Shown here: piece by piece, positions 23,488 through 35,177 of the stretch
Position numbering within the stretch: position 1 is the first letter of the stretch
Layout: the number at the start of each line of letters is the position of its first letter
Assembly (NCBI RefSeq): GCF_905171775.1
Contig: NC_053492.1
Span: forward strand, 60,452,004 to 60,516,003
Length of the DNA: 64,000 nt
Origin: Rana temporaria
Lineage: Eukaryota; Chordata; Amphibia; Anura; Ranidae
Reading direction: 5' to 3'
The notes under the pieces: model-generated
Told to the model about the DNA's origin: nothing
Database searches by the model: none
What the model saw: the letters and a program-made list of their open reading frames with translations, nothing else
Translations under genes and position numbers: made by a program

Positions 23488-23880
23488 GATTAGTAAGTTG
23501 CAGATTACTGAGAAACCGGTAGCAACGTGGCAGCAGAAATTAGATCAAATTGAGAATCGCATGCGCCGACAAAATATTAGAATCATAGGCTTACGAGAGA
23601 GAGCAGAAGGTCAAAATGCAGGAGAGTTTGTGGAAAGATGGTTGAAAGCTACATTCCCCAGATGCTGAATTCTCATGTGCGTTTATTATTGAGCGAGCGC
23701 ATAGGATACCTGCAAAGAAACCGCAACCAGGTGCTCCCCCAAGGCCATTTTTAGCACGTCTATTGAATTGTAAAGACCGTGATTTAATTCTGCGGAAAGC
23801 TTGACAAAAGGGATTGATAGAATATGAAAATGTAAAAATTTCAATATTTTCAATAAGGGGACACCCTGAAGTTTGAACAT
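23488..23880 (+). pseudogene. L1 ORF1 fragment, RNA-binding part
   Basis: After the insertion the frame continues with LDQIENRMRRQNIRIIGLRE, the conserved entry to the L1 ORF1p RRM. After a stop near 23666 more residues of the same domain follow in another frame (about 23670-23870, e.g. IIERAHRIPA). It is broken by frameshift and stops. Confidence 0.75.
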
Positions 23881-23984
23881 TTTTCTTTTTGAATCCTGAA
23901 TGTTTTTTTCTTCTATTTTTTTTCCTTCTTCTTTAGGACTGAGATCCCCCCCCCCCTCTTTTTTTTTCACAGCAATAATATTTT

Positions 23985-24185
23985 AATTTGCATGGCCAAT
24001 TTTGTAGCTATGCAATCCTCCCTTTTTTTTTCGCAGAGTAATAATATTTCAATTTGCATGGCCAATTGCTTGGCTATGCAATCCTCCCACTTTTTTTTTC
24101 TTTTACACTTGTTTTTTTTTTGCACAGTTAATTTGCATGGCCAATTTTTTATTTTTTTTGGCTATGCAATCCTTATTTTTTACAC
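23985..24185 (+). repeat. Three-copy ~70-bp tandem repeat
   Basis: Three units of the form aatttgcatggccaattttg followed by tagctatgcaatcctcc and a T-rich tract. Confidence 0.75.
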
Positions 24186-24190
24186 TTAGG

Positions 24191-24893
24191 GGGCCAGATT
24201 CATCTCATATGCGCTACGCCGTCGTAACATTGAGAGGCAAGTACAGTATTCACCAAGCACTTGCTCCCATATGTACGCCGGCGTAACGTAAATGGGCCGG
24301 CGTAAGCCTGCGTAATTCAAAGTAGCAAGGCAGTGGGCGTGTAGTATTCTAATGAAGCGTGACCCCATGTGAATGCATGGCCAAACGAACGGCGCATGCG
24401 CGTGCATGCTCAGAATCACGTCGCAAATACTCCCTAAGATACGACGGCTCAATGCGTATGATGTGAACCTAACTTACGCCCAGCCCCATTCACGTACGCC
24501 CAGCCCCATTCACGTACGACTTACGTAAACGACGTAAAATCCAACGGCACTTCCGATGTCGACTTAGACCAGCTTTTTGGTGGTTTAACTTTACGCCGGA
24601 AAAACGCCTTACGTAAACGACGTAGATTACAGCGACGGGTGCAAGTACGTTCGTGAATTGGTGTATGTAGCTCATTTACATATTCAACGCGTAAATCAAC
24701 GGAAGCGCTCCTTGCGGCCAGTGTAAATATGCACCCAAGATACGACGGCGTAGGAGACTTACGTCGGTCGTATCTTGGCAAAATTCAGGCGTATCTCATT
24801 TTAAGAATCCACGCATAGATACGACGGCGCAGATTTGGACTTACGACGGCGTATCAGTAGATACGTCGGCGTAAGTCTTTCTAAATCCGGCTA
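24191..24893. mobile_element. ggccagattc-family MITE, copy 1
   Basis: Left end gggccagattcatc, right end inverse taaatccggct. The body is rich in tacgccg, tacgacgg and gcgtaa blocks repeated in both orientations. Other family members are at 40954, 51088 and 60611. Flanking triplet agg at both ends is compatible with a 3-bp target duplication. Confidence 0.75.
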
Positions 24894-25680
24894 AGGGTTT
24901 GTTTTTTTTTTGGGGGGGGGGGGGGGAATATGGGTATATAAATATAGGTGTGGCACTGTTTAGCTACAGTTTTTCTACATTATGGATTGTTTATCTTTGT
25001 TTTTGGTTACTTTTGGGTACTCCAGATTGGTAAATGTTATGAATATTGTATGTGTAGAGGTATTTAAATGTATGGAGGTATATATTGGTATCTATATAAG
25101 GTATGGCTTGGTTAGGATTAAGGCAGGTTGGGTACCTATTTATACCTTGCACAATCTGCACCTTATTGAGCTTTGTACACAGGTTGCACCCCTTTTTTTA
25201 TTTTTAGAATGGGGAATAATGTTCATGGACTTAGTCCTAATGGGGGGGGGGGGGAATAACTTGGAGGGAGAGGAGAGGGGGGTTGAGGTGGGTCAGGAAT
25301 GATTTATATATCCTAGGGAAGTAGGGGTTTCATTGTGTAATCCCTTTTGTCCCTAAGGAGTTCTTTGGCTGCTTGTACTCCTACGTACCCCCCCTTTTTT
25401 TTTTGCTTTTTTCTCTCCTATCCCCTTGCCCCTTGATAGGGGATGGGGGTAGGGGAGGGAAACGGAGTGGAAGAAGCTGCAGTACTTTAATTATATAGGC
25501 TGGACACTTTACAAATTGCAAGCGACTTGGGTAAATGCCAGTCGCAAGCAATGTCTCATTTTTTTCCTTTTTACACTTTGAGTTACTAAGGTATAACAAG
25601 GGTATTAGAAATGGAAGGTTTAGAATGGAGACAAACTTGTTGCCATGGGAAGCAGCGCTACCACCCTACTTGATACCCTA
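24894..25680 (+). other. Degraded L1 inter-ORF or early ORF2 sequence
   Basis: Between ORF1 and the first recognisable endonuclease segment. It contains G-runs (24905-24925, 25240-25260) and T-runs. The 106-codon frame at 24982-25302 has no clear domain. The N-terminal half of the endonuclease is missing or unrecognisable. Confidence 0.4.
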
Positions 25681-25681
25681 A

Positions 25682-25894
25682 ATGTTATTGGATCCAACCT
25701 TAGACAGACATGGAGGGGCGACCCCTAAACGGGTCAGTAGAGAAAATACGCTAAAAAGGCTTTTGGTTGAGGTAGGTTGGACTGACCTGTGGAGAATTAG
25801 GAATCCACAGACCAGGGCGTATTCGTGGTCAGCCCCAGGAGGAAGCCGTCTGTCGCGGATAGATATTGTTTGTGGGAATGATAACGTTCAACCA
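25682..25894 (+). pseudogene. L1 ORF2 endonuclease fragment
   Basis: Residues such as VLLDPTLDR-like LLDPTLDRHGG and SRIDIV match the APE-type endonuclease of L1-clade LINEs. The domain is cut by the insertion beginning 25895. Its final part (VYYLPRGVSDHSPLL with the catalytic SDH) resumes at 27647. Confidence 0.75.
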
Positions 25895-27637
25895 AAGGTA
25901 CATACGAATGTAAGGTTTGTCCATAGTCACTTGCCATACCACAACAAAAATTTTAATTTAAAAATTAAAAATAAAAATAAAAATGAAAATGAAAATTTAA
26001 AAATTAAAAATAAAATAAAATATAATTTAAAAATTAAAAATAAAAATAAAAATGAAAATTTAAAAATAAAATAAAATATAATAAAAATAAAAATTTAAAA
26101 ATTAAAAATTAAAAATAAAATAAAAATAATAATAAAAATAAATAATATAATATATAAAAAAAAATATTTTTATTTTATTTTTATTTATTTTTATTTTTAT
26201 TTATTTTTATTTTCATTTTTATTTTATTTCATTTTTCATTTTATTTTTATTTTTATTTTTATTTATTATATATATATTTTTTTTTCATCCCAACAGATAC
26301 ACAGTACACATATAGTAGTAAAAAATCCAACCTTTAGATACATCGAAAAGGTTTTTTGATAAAACCATTTTTTTTATATAAGACATTTTTTTCCATGCAG
26401 GGGTGCATAAACTGTACTAGTACATTAATATGAAGTTTTTAACCCATAAATTTTATTTCATTCTATTTTATTTAATTTTAATTTTAGTATTGGTGGTCAT
26501 ATACAACACTAAGCATATTTAATAGCATAAGTCAAGCAAAGGTACATACGAATGTAAGGTTTGTCCATAGTCACTTGCCATACCACAACAAAAATGGCGC
26601 TAGCGACACTTCCTGTATTGGATAGACTAGAGCTATGGTTTACCAGTTCCAAAAATGGCGCCAGCGGCATTTCCGGTGCCGACGACGCCATTTACGGCCG
26701 CGAGTAATTAAGCATAGACTACAGCCACTGTTTACCATTTGTATAATGGCGCCAGCGGCATTTCCGGTTTCGACGACATCACTTCCGGTCGAGAGCAATC
26801 AAGCAATTGGACACAGTAAGATTTAGGGTATAAATAGCCATTCAAGGGGTACACCGGCAGATTCCTGAGGACGAATCTAAGTATTCGAAACGCGTTGAGG
26901 CGCGGGGGTACAACACACTTTTTTACGCCACACGACCCTGACCCCTGGAACAATACCGCACAGGCACTTCCGCCCGCTGGAACGCACCACGGTTGAGGCT
27001 TGGAACGCACGCCGGGGAGGTAGCAGTGACGCTGGACAGGCTAGTGCCGGCTTGGGCACAGGAACATGTGAGTGAAAAATTCATTTTTAATGTTTCATGA
27101 ATAAAACCTGTTAAAACGGGCCTTTTTTCTTCTTGGGAGTATAAGAGAACCCATAGAGAGCTGGAGCGCAGAGATTCGGGACCAGAAGAGGAAACCACAC
27201 ACCATATGATTACATGCAGTTTACTTTTTTGAATCTGGTAAGAGCATAGCGCAATAGGAGGTGGTGGTGACACTATAAGGTGGCAAAGTCACGATTTTTT
27301 TCAGCAAGGCACAAATTCCTGCACTTACTGGAGGCACGCTTTTGAGGACATTGTACTAATGCACGATTGCACTGGACTATTTAGTGTATTTATAGTTCCG
27401 TATTTTCATTATTGATTGACAGCGCAGATGCGCTTAGAAGTTTGCAGGGTAGAAGGGGTTTATCCATTGTCGTTTTTATAATTTTTTCCATTTGTTTTTA
27501 TATATGTAAATGTATCACATTTTCAGAGATAACGTTTCACAAGAGCTTGTGTATGAATGTCACGGATATATATATACATATCCATTTATATTTTAAGGTC
27601 AGTGCAGGAGTACAAACTGTACGAATACACTTTAAAA
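25895..27637. mobile_element. 1.74-kb insertion in L1 ORF2 with 9-bp target duplication
   Basis: Bounded by gttcaacca at 25886-25894 and 27638-27646. It contains an AT-only array (25950-26280), a 59-bp exact direct repeat (25893-25951 and 26537-26595), atggcgccagcggcatttcc blocks (26590-26780), and a cctgaggacgaat...cgaaacgcgttgagg block (26865-26900). It has no open frame of note. The family is not recognised; the A-rich right end leaves a retroposon possible. Confidence 0.7.
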
Positions 27638-27646
27638 GTTCAACCA

Positions 27647-29071
27647 TTAGTACAATCAGTTTACTACCTACCTCGGGGGGTATCCGATCATTCCCCACTA
27701 TTGTTCGGATTAAATATTGGTCCTTGGGGTAACCGGCCAACCTGGAAAATGCATCCATACTGGCTAGCACAAATTGGGCCTGATGACCATATACCAGAAC
27801 AACTAGATATCTTTATTGAGGCACATGGGACCTATGCAATGGATGGTAGTGTATGGGATGCATTTAAGGCATACCTGCGGGGGTCTCAAAGTCAACTATA
27901 TCACACGTTAAACGTGTTAGTAGGCAAGGAGAGGAGGAACTGGCTAAATAGTGTACAGAAGCGGAGGATGAGTTTATATACAACCCCTCGAGTGAAAATC
28001 AGGCAAGGTGGGAAAACCTGTGTAGGCTATATAAAGGTCAGATAGAAATAAAAGCCAAACGGAAACAATTCTTTTTACGGCAGAATTTTTTTGAACAGGG
28101 GAACCAAGCTAGTAGACTATTGGCATTTATAGCTAAACAACAGACATCTTCAGCTATTTCCAAGATACAAAATGAACAGGGGATATTAGTACAATAGAAG
28201 ATATACTGAAATGCTTCCATGAATATTATGTTTAAATGTATGCCACCTCATTAACATGTGCAGAGAAGGATATAGTGGGGTACCTGGAGGAAGTAGAGTT
28301 CCCAAAACTAACAAGACAACATGTGAAATGAATGGACGAGGAGATTACAGAGGCAGAAGTATGGACGAGGAGATTACAGAGGCAGAAGTAAGGGAAGCTA
28401 TCGACTCGTTGGCAATGGGTAAATCCACAGGCCAGGATGGTTTACCCCTGGAGGTGTATAGTCGATATGTAGATCTGATAGCTCCAATACTAACTAAGGT
28501 ATATAGAGAGGCCTTTGTTAGAGGAGAACTCCCACACTCCATGTATGAAGCAACAGTAGTTTTACTATTAAAAACGGATAAGGACCCAAGTGAATGTACC
28601 TCATATAGGCCAATATATTTGTTGAACTGCGATTATAAAATTTTGGGCAAGATATTGGCCAAAAGATTAAATACTGTAATAACATCTATAGTGCATGCCG
28701 ACCAGACAGGTTTTATAACAGGCAAATCAACATCGATAAACATTCGTAGAACACAATTGGTAGTACAGATGAAGGAGTATATTCTAGAGACAGGAGCTGT
28801 GGCATCTCTTGATACAGCCAAAGCCTTTGACTCCGTAGAGTGGAGATTCTTGCAGGCAACACTGGGGAAGTTTGGATTCGGGAACAGATTTAAGCAATGG
28901 GTAAGGATACTCTATGCAGCCCCGCGATCTAAGCTATTGATTAATGGGATATTGACCCCATCAATTAACTTATTTAGGGGTATGAGGCAGGGGTGTCCGC
29001 TGTCTCCTCTTCTATTTGCTATTACAATTGAGTCATTAGCTTTACGATTCCGTCAGTCTGAAGATAGATAA
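27647..29071 (+). pseudogene. L1 ORF2 endonuclease end and reverse transcriptase (5' part)
   Basis: Endonuclease end (SDHSPLLFGL) leads into the linker. A stop-interrupted gap lies at 28045-28255. Then RT motifs follow: GKSTGQDGLPLE, LLNCDYKILGKILAKRL, DQTGFITG, LDTAKAFDSVEW and GMRQGCPLSPLLF. The frame breaks at a short gata repeat near 29060, just before the YADD box. Confidence 0.9.
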
Positions 29072-29081
29072 ATAGATAGAA

Positions 29082-30777
29082 ATGGGCAACAGTACAGAAC
29101 AGATTGGACTGTATGCAGATGACATCATATTGTATATGCGAGATACACAGGATACCCTGACGAATGCTATGAGTATAATAGATACGTTTGGTAGGTACTC
29201 AGGACTTAAGATTAATTGGCAGAAGTCTTTTCTAATGCCAATGCATCGAGAGGGGGAAATGGAGGAGATGACGGATACCCCACTTAAGATAGTGGACTCC
29301 CTTAAATATTTAGGGATCCATATAACAAGACAACCCCATGCGGCATTGGAGGCCAATGTTTATCCATTGATGGAGTATATTAAAGTTAAGTTGAGGATTT
29401 GGAGTAAACTTCCTTTGTCAGTGGTGGGAAGAATACATTTAATTAAAATGATCCTACTACCAAAGTGTTTGTACATCTTCTCACACTCCCCAGTAGTAGT
29501 GCCTAAAAAGTTATTTAAAAAGTTGAATTCACAATTTATAAAATGTATATGGGCAAAAGCTAGATGTAAAGTAAAGCTGAGAACATTACAGCGCCCAAAG
29601 ACAGAGGCAGGGTTGGCGCTGCCAGATGTCTATTTGTATTACTTGGCAGGACAAATGAGACATTTGCGTAACTGGTTTACACAGGAACAAAGCTCGGGAG
29701 TAGAGAAGTATTTGTTAAATATATTACAAGCTGAGAACTTTTTGGTAGTATTTGAGACAAAACGTATACATACACCAGGGGTCAAGATGCTCTCATTGGT
29801 ATGATCAGTATGGCGGGAGGTCAAAAAATTAATGGGCTTCAGGGATATCCCTGCTGAGCTATCTATGTGGGATAATTCCTTGTTTGGAGAACTATATACA
29901 TTCGAGGATAGTATATTTTGGCAGCAAAAAGGAATAGTAGCTCTGGAACAGGTATACCAAAGTGGGAATATATGCTCATTTGATTATTTGAAAACACAAT
30001 ATAAACTAGTCGATACATTCTTTTATAGATTTTTACAGTTAAGACATGAGTTAAGTGCCCAATTTGGTAGTAAAAGTATAGATATATCTAGATTCCCCCT
30101 TATAGGAATTATGAGAACTCAAGGACCAAAGGGATTAGTATCCAAGTTGTACACATATTTTATGCAGGCCAAGATACGGGACTCTCCGCTTCAGATTAAG
30201 AGGAAGTGGCAAACGATATGTCCATCTATTACGGATGAGATTTGGGGGGAAGCCTGCAAATCACATTTGACAGTATCACCTGCAAGCAATAATAGATTGA
30301 TACAGTTTTATATAATACACCAGGTTTATCTTACACCGTATAAACTAAGCCTGATGGGGAGAGTAGTAAACACGGAGTGTGCAAGATGTCACCTACCACG
30401 GGCTGACTTCGAGCACATGATGTGGTCTTGTTCCGGGCATCAGTAGATATTGGAGACAGGTTTTGGATATACTATCAGAAGTGGTGGGAGGATGTGTCCC
30501 CTTTACTCCAGAAGTATGTCTATTGGGGTTAATCGAGAGTCAGAGGTGGAATGTATATGCTAAGACTTGTCTACAAGAAACTTTATTTATGTCCCGCAAA
30601 CAAATTGTACTTGGATGGATGCAACCTACGCCTCCTTTGAAGGGACAATGGCTTGGGGCGGTAAATCAAATCCTTCCATATGAGAAACTATTGTACGAGC
30701 ATAGAGGAACACCCCAGAAATATTATAGAATTTGGGATGAGTGGTTGAACTCTGGGTCAACTCTTAGTGGTGAATAA
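29082..30777 (+). pseudogene. L1 ORF2 reverse transcriptase (3' part) and C-terminus
   Basis: Carries the catalytic YADDIILYM box about 35 bp into the segment, then the thumb and C-terminal region (e.g. KINWQKS and KYLGIHI-type motifs). The frame is interrupted by a TGA at 29802-29804 and by a shift near 30446. The last part includes a Cys/His cluster (CARCHLPRADFEHMMWSC at 30380-30433). The 3' UTR runs 30778-31040. Confidence 0.9.
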
Positions 30778-31064
30778 GTAGAAGAGGGGCACTAATAGAA
30801 GGAAATTTTGATTATTGGAAGTCAGTAAAGAGGGGGGAGGGGCGCTGCAACCAGGGTAACAGGGTAGTTTGTCTTTATTGTTTTGTTTCCTTTTTGTTAT
30901 CTGTTGTTTTTTCTTTTTCAAGGTGGAATTTAATGTATAATGACACTTTTTCTGTTGATGTGGTTGTATTTATGAAATGGGAAAACATTTAATGAAGAAA
31001 TATAATAATATTGACGGATGTAGACATGTGAAAGAATAAAATAAAAACGTATTAAAAAAAAAAA

Positions 31065-31308
31065 AGAAATCCAGAATGGTTACACTTTTGTAAGCATTAT
31101 TGTTCCAAGTGCTGGATGTGCCCACCACGACATCAATTGTTTTTAAAAAGTTCTAGGAGAAGAAAAGTCTGGCGTAATTATTTTGTTCAGGTCAGATAGC
31201 CATAAATCCTTCAAATTACTCTACTGAAATAGAATCTCTAGGCTGAATATATATGCAAACCTTGCCAAAAGAACTAAAACATGGGAAAGACTATGGGAAT
31301 TCTGAAGC
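31065..31308 (-). pseudogene. Duplicated start of the ADGRF exon plus flanking intron
   Basis: 31065-31155 is a diverged copy of 17820-17910, including the CTAG acceptor at the exon start. 31156-31308 matches the intron at 17911-18062. About 85 bp of exon are present and then the sequence joins the L1 tail. Exon-part changes are many (e.g. ctgctccaagcactgg against ttgttccaagtgctgg), so it is not under constraint. If its acceptor were used it would lead straight into antisense L1, and no donor is seen. Confidence 0.85.
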
Positions 31309-31391
31309 TGTAGTGGATATGATAAAAATGGTTAAAGTAAGATGATGAAATGCCTATTTCAATGTGCAAACACATGCTCTATATCTTATAT

Positions 31392-31550
31392 CATGGGTGC
31401 TCAACCTGTGGCTCTCCAGCTGTTGCGGAACTACAAGTCCCATCATGCCTCTGCCTTCGAGAGTCATGCTTGTAACTGTCAGCGGCTTCCAATGCCTCAT
31501 GGGAATTGTAGTTCTGCAACAGCTGGAGAGCCACAGGTTGAGCACCCATG
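31392..31550. mobile_element. 159-bp hAT-like MITE, copy 2
   Basis: The same element as at 18114, again 159 bp, but at a different LTR position. Its 8-bp duplication is tcttatat (31384-31391, 31551-31558). The empty site is preserved at 18305 and 49745. Confidence 0.95.
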
Positions 31551-31866
31551 TCTTATATGCATACAGTGATGAAAATAAGTATTTGAACACCCTGCTATTT
31601 TGCAAGTTCTCCCACTTGGAAATCATGGAGGGGTCTGAAATTGTTATCGTAGGTGCATGTCCACTGTGAGAGACATAATCAAAAAAGAAAATCCAGAAAT
31701 CACAATGTATGATTTTTTTAACTATTTATTTGTATGATACAGCTGCAAATAAGTATTTGAACACCTGTCTATCAGCTAGAATTCTGACCCTCAAAGACCT
31801 GTTAGTCTGCCTTTAAAATGTCCACCTCCACTCCATTTATTATTTGAACACCTGAGAAAATCAATG

Positions 31867-32168
31867 TTAATATTTGGTACAGTAGCCTTTGTTTGCAATT
31901 ACAGAGGTCAAACGTTTCTTGTAGTTTTTCACCAGGTTTGCACACACTGGAGGAGGGATTTTGGCCCACTCCTCCACACAGATCTTCTCTAGATCAGTCA
32001 GGTTTCTGGGCTGTCGCTGAGAAACACGGAGTTTGAGCTCCCTCCAAAGATTCTCTATTGGGTTTAGGTCTGGAGACTGGCTAGGCCACGCCAGAACCTT
32101 GATATGCTTCTTACAGAGCCACTCCTTGGTTATCCTGGCTGTGTGCTTCGGGTCATTGTCATGTTGCG
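31867..32168 (-). pseudogene. Tc1 transposase, C-terminal part
   Basis: Includes QHDNDPKHTA (second catalytic Asp) and SPDLNPIENLW (third acidic residue, Glu), so the DDE catalytic core is recognisable. It ends a few residues after ANKGYCTKY. It is separated from the rest by the CR1 at 32169. Confidence 0.9.
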
Positions 32169-33482
32169 TTCGATACAGTTCCGCACACACGGCTCATGTG
32201 TAAGGTAAGGTCTACAGGATTGGACATATCAGTTTGTAAATGGATAGAAAACTGGTTGAAAGACAGAATTCAGAGAGTCGTGGTTAATGATTCTTACTCT
32301 GAATGGTCCAATGTTATCAGTGGAGTACCCCAAGGTTCAGTGCTGGGACCCTTACTTTTCAATATATTTATAAATGATATTGGGTCTGAGATCAAAAGTA
32401 ACATTTCTGTCTTTGCAGATGACACCAAGCTATGCAGTGGAATAACGTCCTTGCAGGATGTCGCCAATTTACAAGCCGACCTCAATGCTCTGTCTAATTG
32501 GGCGACTGAGTGGCAGATGAGGTTTAATGTTGATAAATGTAAAGTTATGCACTTAGGAAATAAGAATATGCATGCATCATACATGCTAGGGGGAGTTCAA
32601 CTGGGGGGATCTGTAGTGGAGAAGGATCTGGGGGTCTTGGTAGATCATAAGCTCAATAATAACATGCAATGCCAAGCTGCGGTTTCCAAAGTGAGCAAAG
32701 TCCTTTCTTGTATTAAGAGAGGTATGGACTCCAGAGACAGAGATATAATTTTGCCCCTGTACAAATCATTAGTAAGACCTCATCTGGAATATGCAGTTCA
32801 GTTTTGGGCACCAGTTCTCAAAAAGGATATCAGAGAACTGGAGAAAGTGCAGAGAAGGGCAACCAAACTGATAAGAGGCATGGAGGAGCTCAGCTATGAG
32901 GAAAGATTAGAGGAACTGAATTTATTCACTCTTGAGAAGAGGAGAATTAGGGGGGATATGATCAACATGTACAAATATATAAGAGGTCCATACAGTGGAC
33001 TTGGTGTTGAGTTATTCACTTTACGGTCAACACTGAGGACAAGGGGGCACTCTTTACGTCTAGAGGAAAAGAGATTTCACCTCCAAATACGGAAAGGTTT
33101 CTTCACAGTAAGAGCTGTGAAAATGTGGAACAGACTCCCTCCAGAGGTGGTTCTGGCCAGCTCAGTAGATTGCTTTAAGAAAGGCCTGGATACTTTCTTA
33201 AATGTACATAAAATAATTGAGTACTAAGATTTGTAGGTAAAGTTGATCCAGGGTAAATCCGATTGCCTCTCGGGGGATCAGGAAGGAATTTTTTCCCCTG
33301 CTGTAGCAAATTGGATCATGCTCTGCTGGGGTTTTTTGCCTTCCTCTGGATCAACTGTGGGTATGGAGTTGGGTGTATGGGATTGTACTGTGTTTTTTAT
33401 TTTGTTTGTTTATTTTTTGTGGTTGAACTGGATGGACTTGTGTCTTTTTTCAACCTGACTAACTATGTAACTATGTAACTAT
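32169..33482 (+). mobile_element. 5'-truncated CR1 LINE inside Tc1
   Basis: Inserted at atgttg in the transposase gene (atgttg on both sides, about 32163-32168 and 33481-33486). It includes a 343-codon open frame at 32196-33227 with RT motifs SGVPQGSVLGPLLFNIFIND and VFADDTKL, and the C-terminal region. The 3' UTR ends in ctatgtaa octamer repeats, typical of the CR1 group. The 5' portion is missing as usual, but the remaining frame is intact, so the insertion looks rather young. Confidence 0.9.
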
Positions 33483-34209
33483 GTTGGAAGACCCAGCCTC
33501 GACCCATCTTCAAAGCTCTAACTGAGGGAAGGAGGTTGTTGCCCAAAATCTCGCAATACATGGCCCCGGTCATCCTCTCCTTAATACAGTGCAGTCGCCC
33601 TGTCCCATGTGCAGAAAAACACCCCCAAAGCATGATGCTACCACCCCCATGCTTCACAGTAGGGATGGTGTTCTTGGGATGGTACTCATCATTCTTCTTC
33701 CTCCAAACACGGTTAGTGGCATTATGACCAAAAAGTTTGATTTTGGTCTTATCTGACCACATGACTTTCTCCCATGACTCCTCTGGATCATCCAAATGGT
33801 CATTGGCAAACTTAAGACGGGCCTTGACATGTGCTGGTTTAAGCAGGGGAACCTTCCGTGCCATGCATGATTTCAAACCATGACGTCTTAGTGTATTACC
33901 AACAGTAACCTTGGAAACGGTGGTCCCAGCTCTTTTCAGGTCATTGACCAGCTCCTCCCGTGTAGTCCTGGGCTGATTTCTCACCTTTCTTAGGATCACT
34001 GAGACCCCACGAGGTGAGATTTTGCATGGAGCCCCAGTCCGAGGGAGATTGACAGTCATGTTTAGCTTCTTCCATTTTCTAATGATTGCTCCAACAGTGG
34101 ACCTTTTTTCACCAAGCTACTTGGCAATTTCCCCGTAGCCCTTTCCAGCCTTGTGGAGGTGTACAATTTTGTCTCTAGTGTCTTTGGACAGCTCTTTGGT
34201 CTTGGCCAT
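33483..34209 (-). pseudogene. Tc1 transposase, N-terminal part
   Basis: Starts at the ATG at 34209 (MAKTKELSKD) with paired helix-turn-helix DNA-binding region, then IRKWKKLNMTV and the first catalytic Asp (VMWSDKTKI) and GGGSIMLWG. One in-frame TAG interrupts the DNA-binding region near 34118. It ends at the CR1 junction after GWVFQ. Confidence 0.9.
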
Positions 34210-34718
34210 GTTAGTAGTTGGATTCTTACTGATTGTATGGGGTGGACAGGTGTCTTTATGCAGCTAATGAGCTCAAACAGGTGCATCTAATTTAGGATAA
34301 TAAATGGAGTGGAGGTGGACATTTTAAAGGCAGACTAACAGGTCTTTGAGGGTCAGAATTCTAGCTGATAGACAGGTGTTCAAATACTTATTTGCAGCTG
34401 TATCATACAAATACATAGTTAAAAAATCATAAATTGTGATTTCTGGAATTTTTTTTTTTGGATTATGTCTCTCACAGTGGACATGCACCTACGATGACAA
34501 TTTCAGACCCCTCCATGATTTCCAAGGTGGAGAACTTGCAAAATAGCAGGGTGTTCAAATACTTATTTTCCTCACTGTATATGTTATTGATTGCCATATG
34601 AATAATTATACATAATCATAATTATAATACATAAGCCTTGCTCAAACATTTGCTATCATATTTTTTTATCATGTTCTGCAAAAAACGGGAAATCAGTCTG
34701 CAACCAAGCTAGAATTAA

Positions 34719-35177
34719 AGGAGTTGTAAAGGAATTTTTTTTTTTTTTTTTGCTGAAATGACTGTTTACAGGGTATAGAGACATAATAGTTAACTGATTC
34801 CTTTTAAAAAATGATTAAAAATAGATACAAATCAATCATTTAATGTACCTGCAGTTTCTAGTTTCGTTTTTGCATGTTGTTTCCTGCCTGTGCTGTATAG
34901 AGCCACAGAGCCAATACAGGGCAGTGATGGTTTGGAAAACGAAACTGATTGGTGCTGTGGGGTTTTAGATACACAGTAATCACACCTCCTTGATTAGTGA
35001 CCACAGAGAGAAAGCTCCCAGTACTGTGGTTATCATCAAACAGACAACCAGGAAGTGTGGAGATCAGAGAAGAATTACAGCAACTTGAGAGCAAAAACGA
35101 ACAATGAGGACATGAAAACAGCACTGCATTAAGGTAAAGCAAGCTATTAAGATAAAAAAAATTCCTTTACAAACCCT
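34719..35177. mobile_element. TTAA MITE in provirus 5' LTR
   Basis: A 459-bp element, aggagttgtaaaggaat to attcctttacaaaccct, between TTAA at 34715-34718 and 35178-35181. Orthologous to 18458-20494; absent from the 3' LTR. Confidence 0.9.

Larger units (their letters stand above)
20548..31064 (+). mobile_element. L1-clade LINE with nested insertions
   Basis: Starts near aggcgtggcttccac and ends in an A-rich tail (31040-31065) after a 3' UTR. Without the insertions at 21688, 22451, 24191 and 25895 it is roughly 6-7 kb, close to full length. It has a repetitive 5' UTR, ORF1 remnants (22245-22454, 23477-23870) and ORF2 remnants (25682-30777). Several frameshifts and stops make it inactive. It is flanked by about 970 bp of direct repeat (17820-20547 and 31065-35230, insertions excluded), discussed in the findings. 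It lies antisense to the receptor gene. Confidence 0.85.
31564..34577 (-). mobile_element. Tc1-like transposon interrupted by a CR1
   Basis: Inverted ends cagtgatgaaaataagtatt and the inverse at 34558-34577, within a TA target (31562-31563, 34578-34579). Without the CR1 it is about 1.7 kb, the usual Tc1 size. The transposase runs on the minus strand in two parts. Confidence 0.95.
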
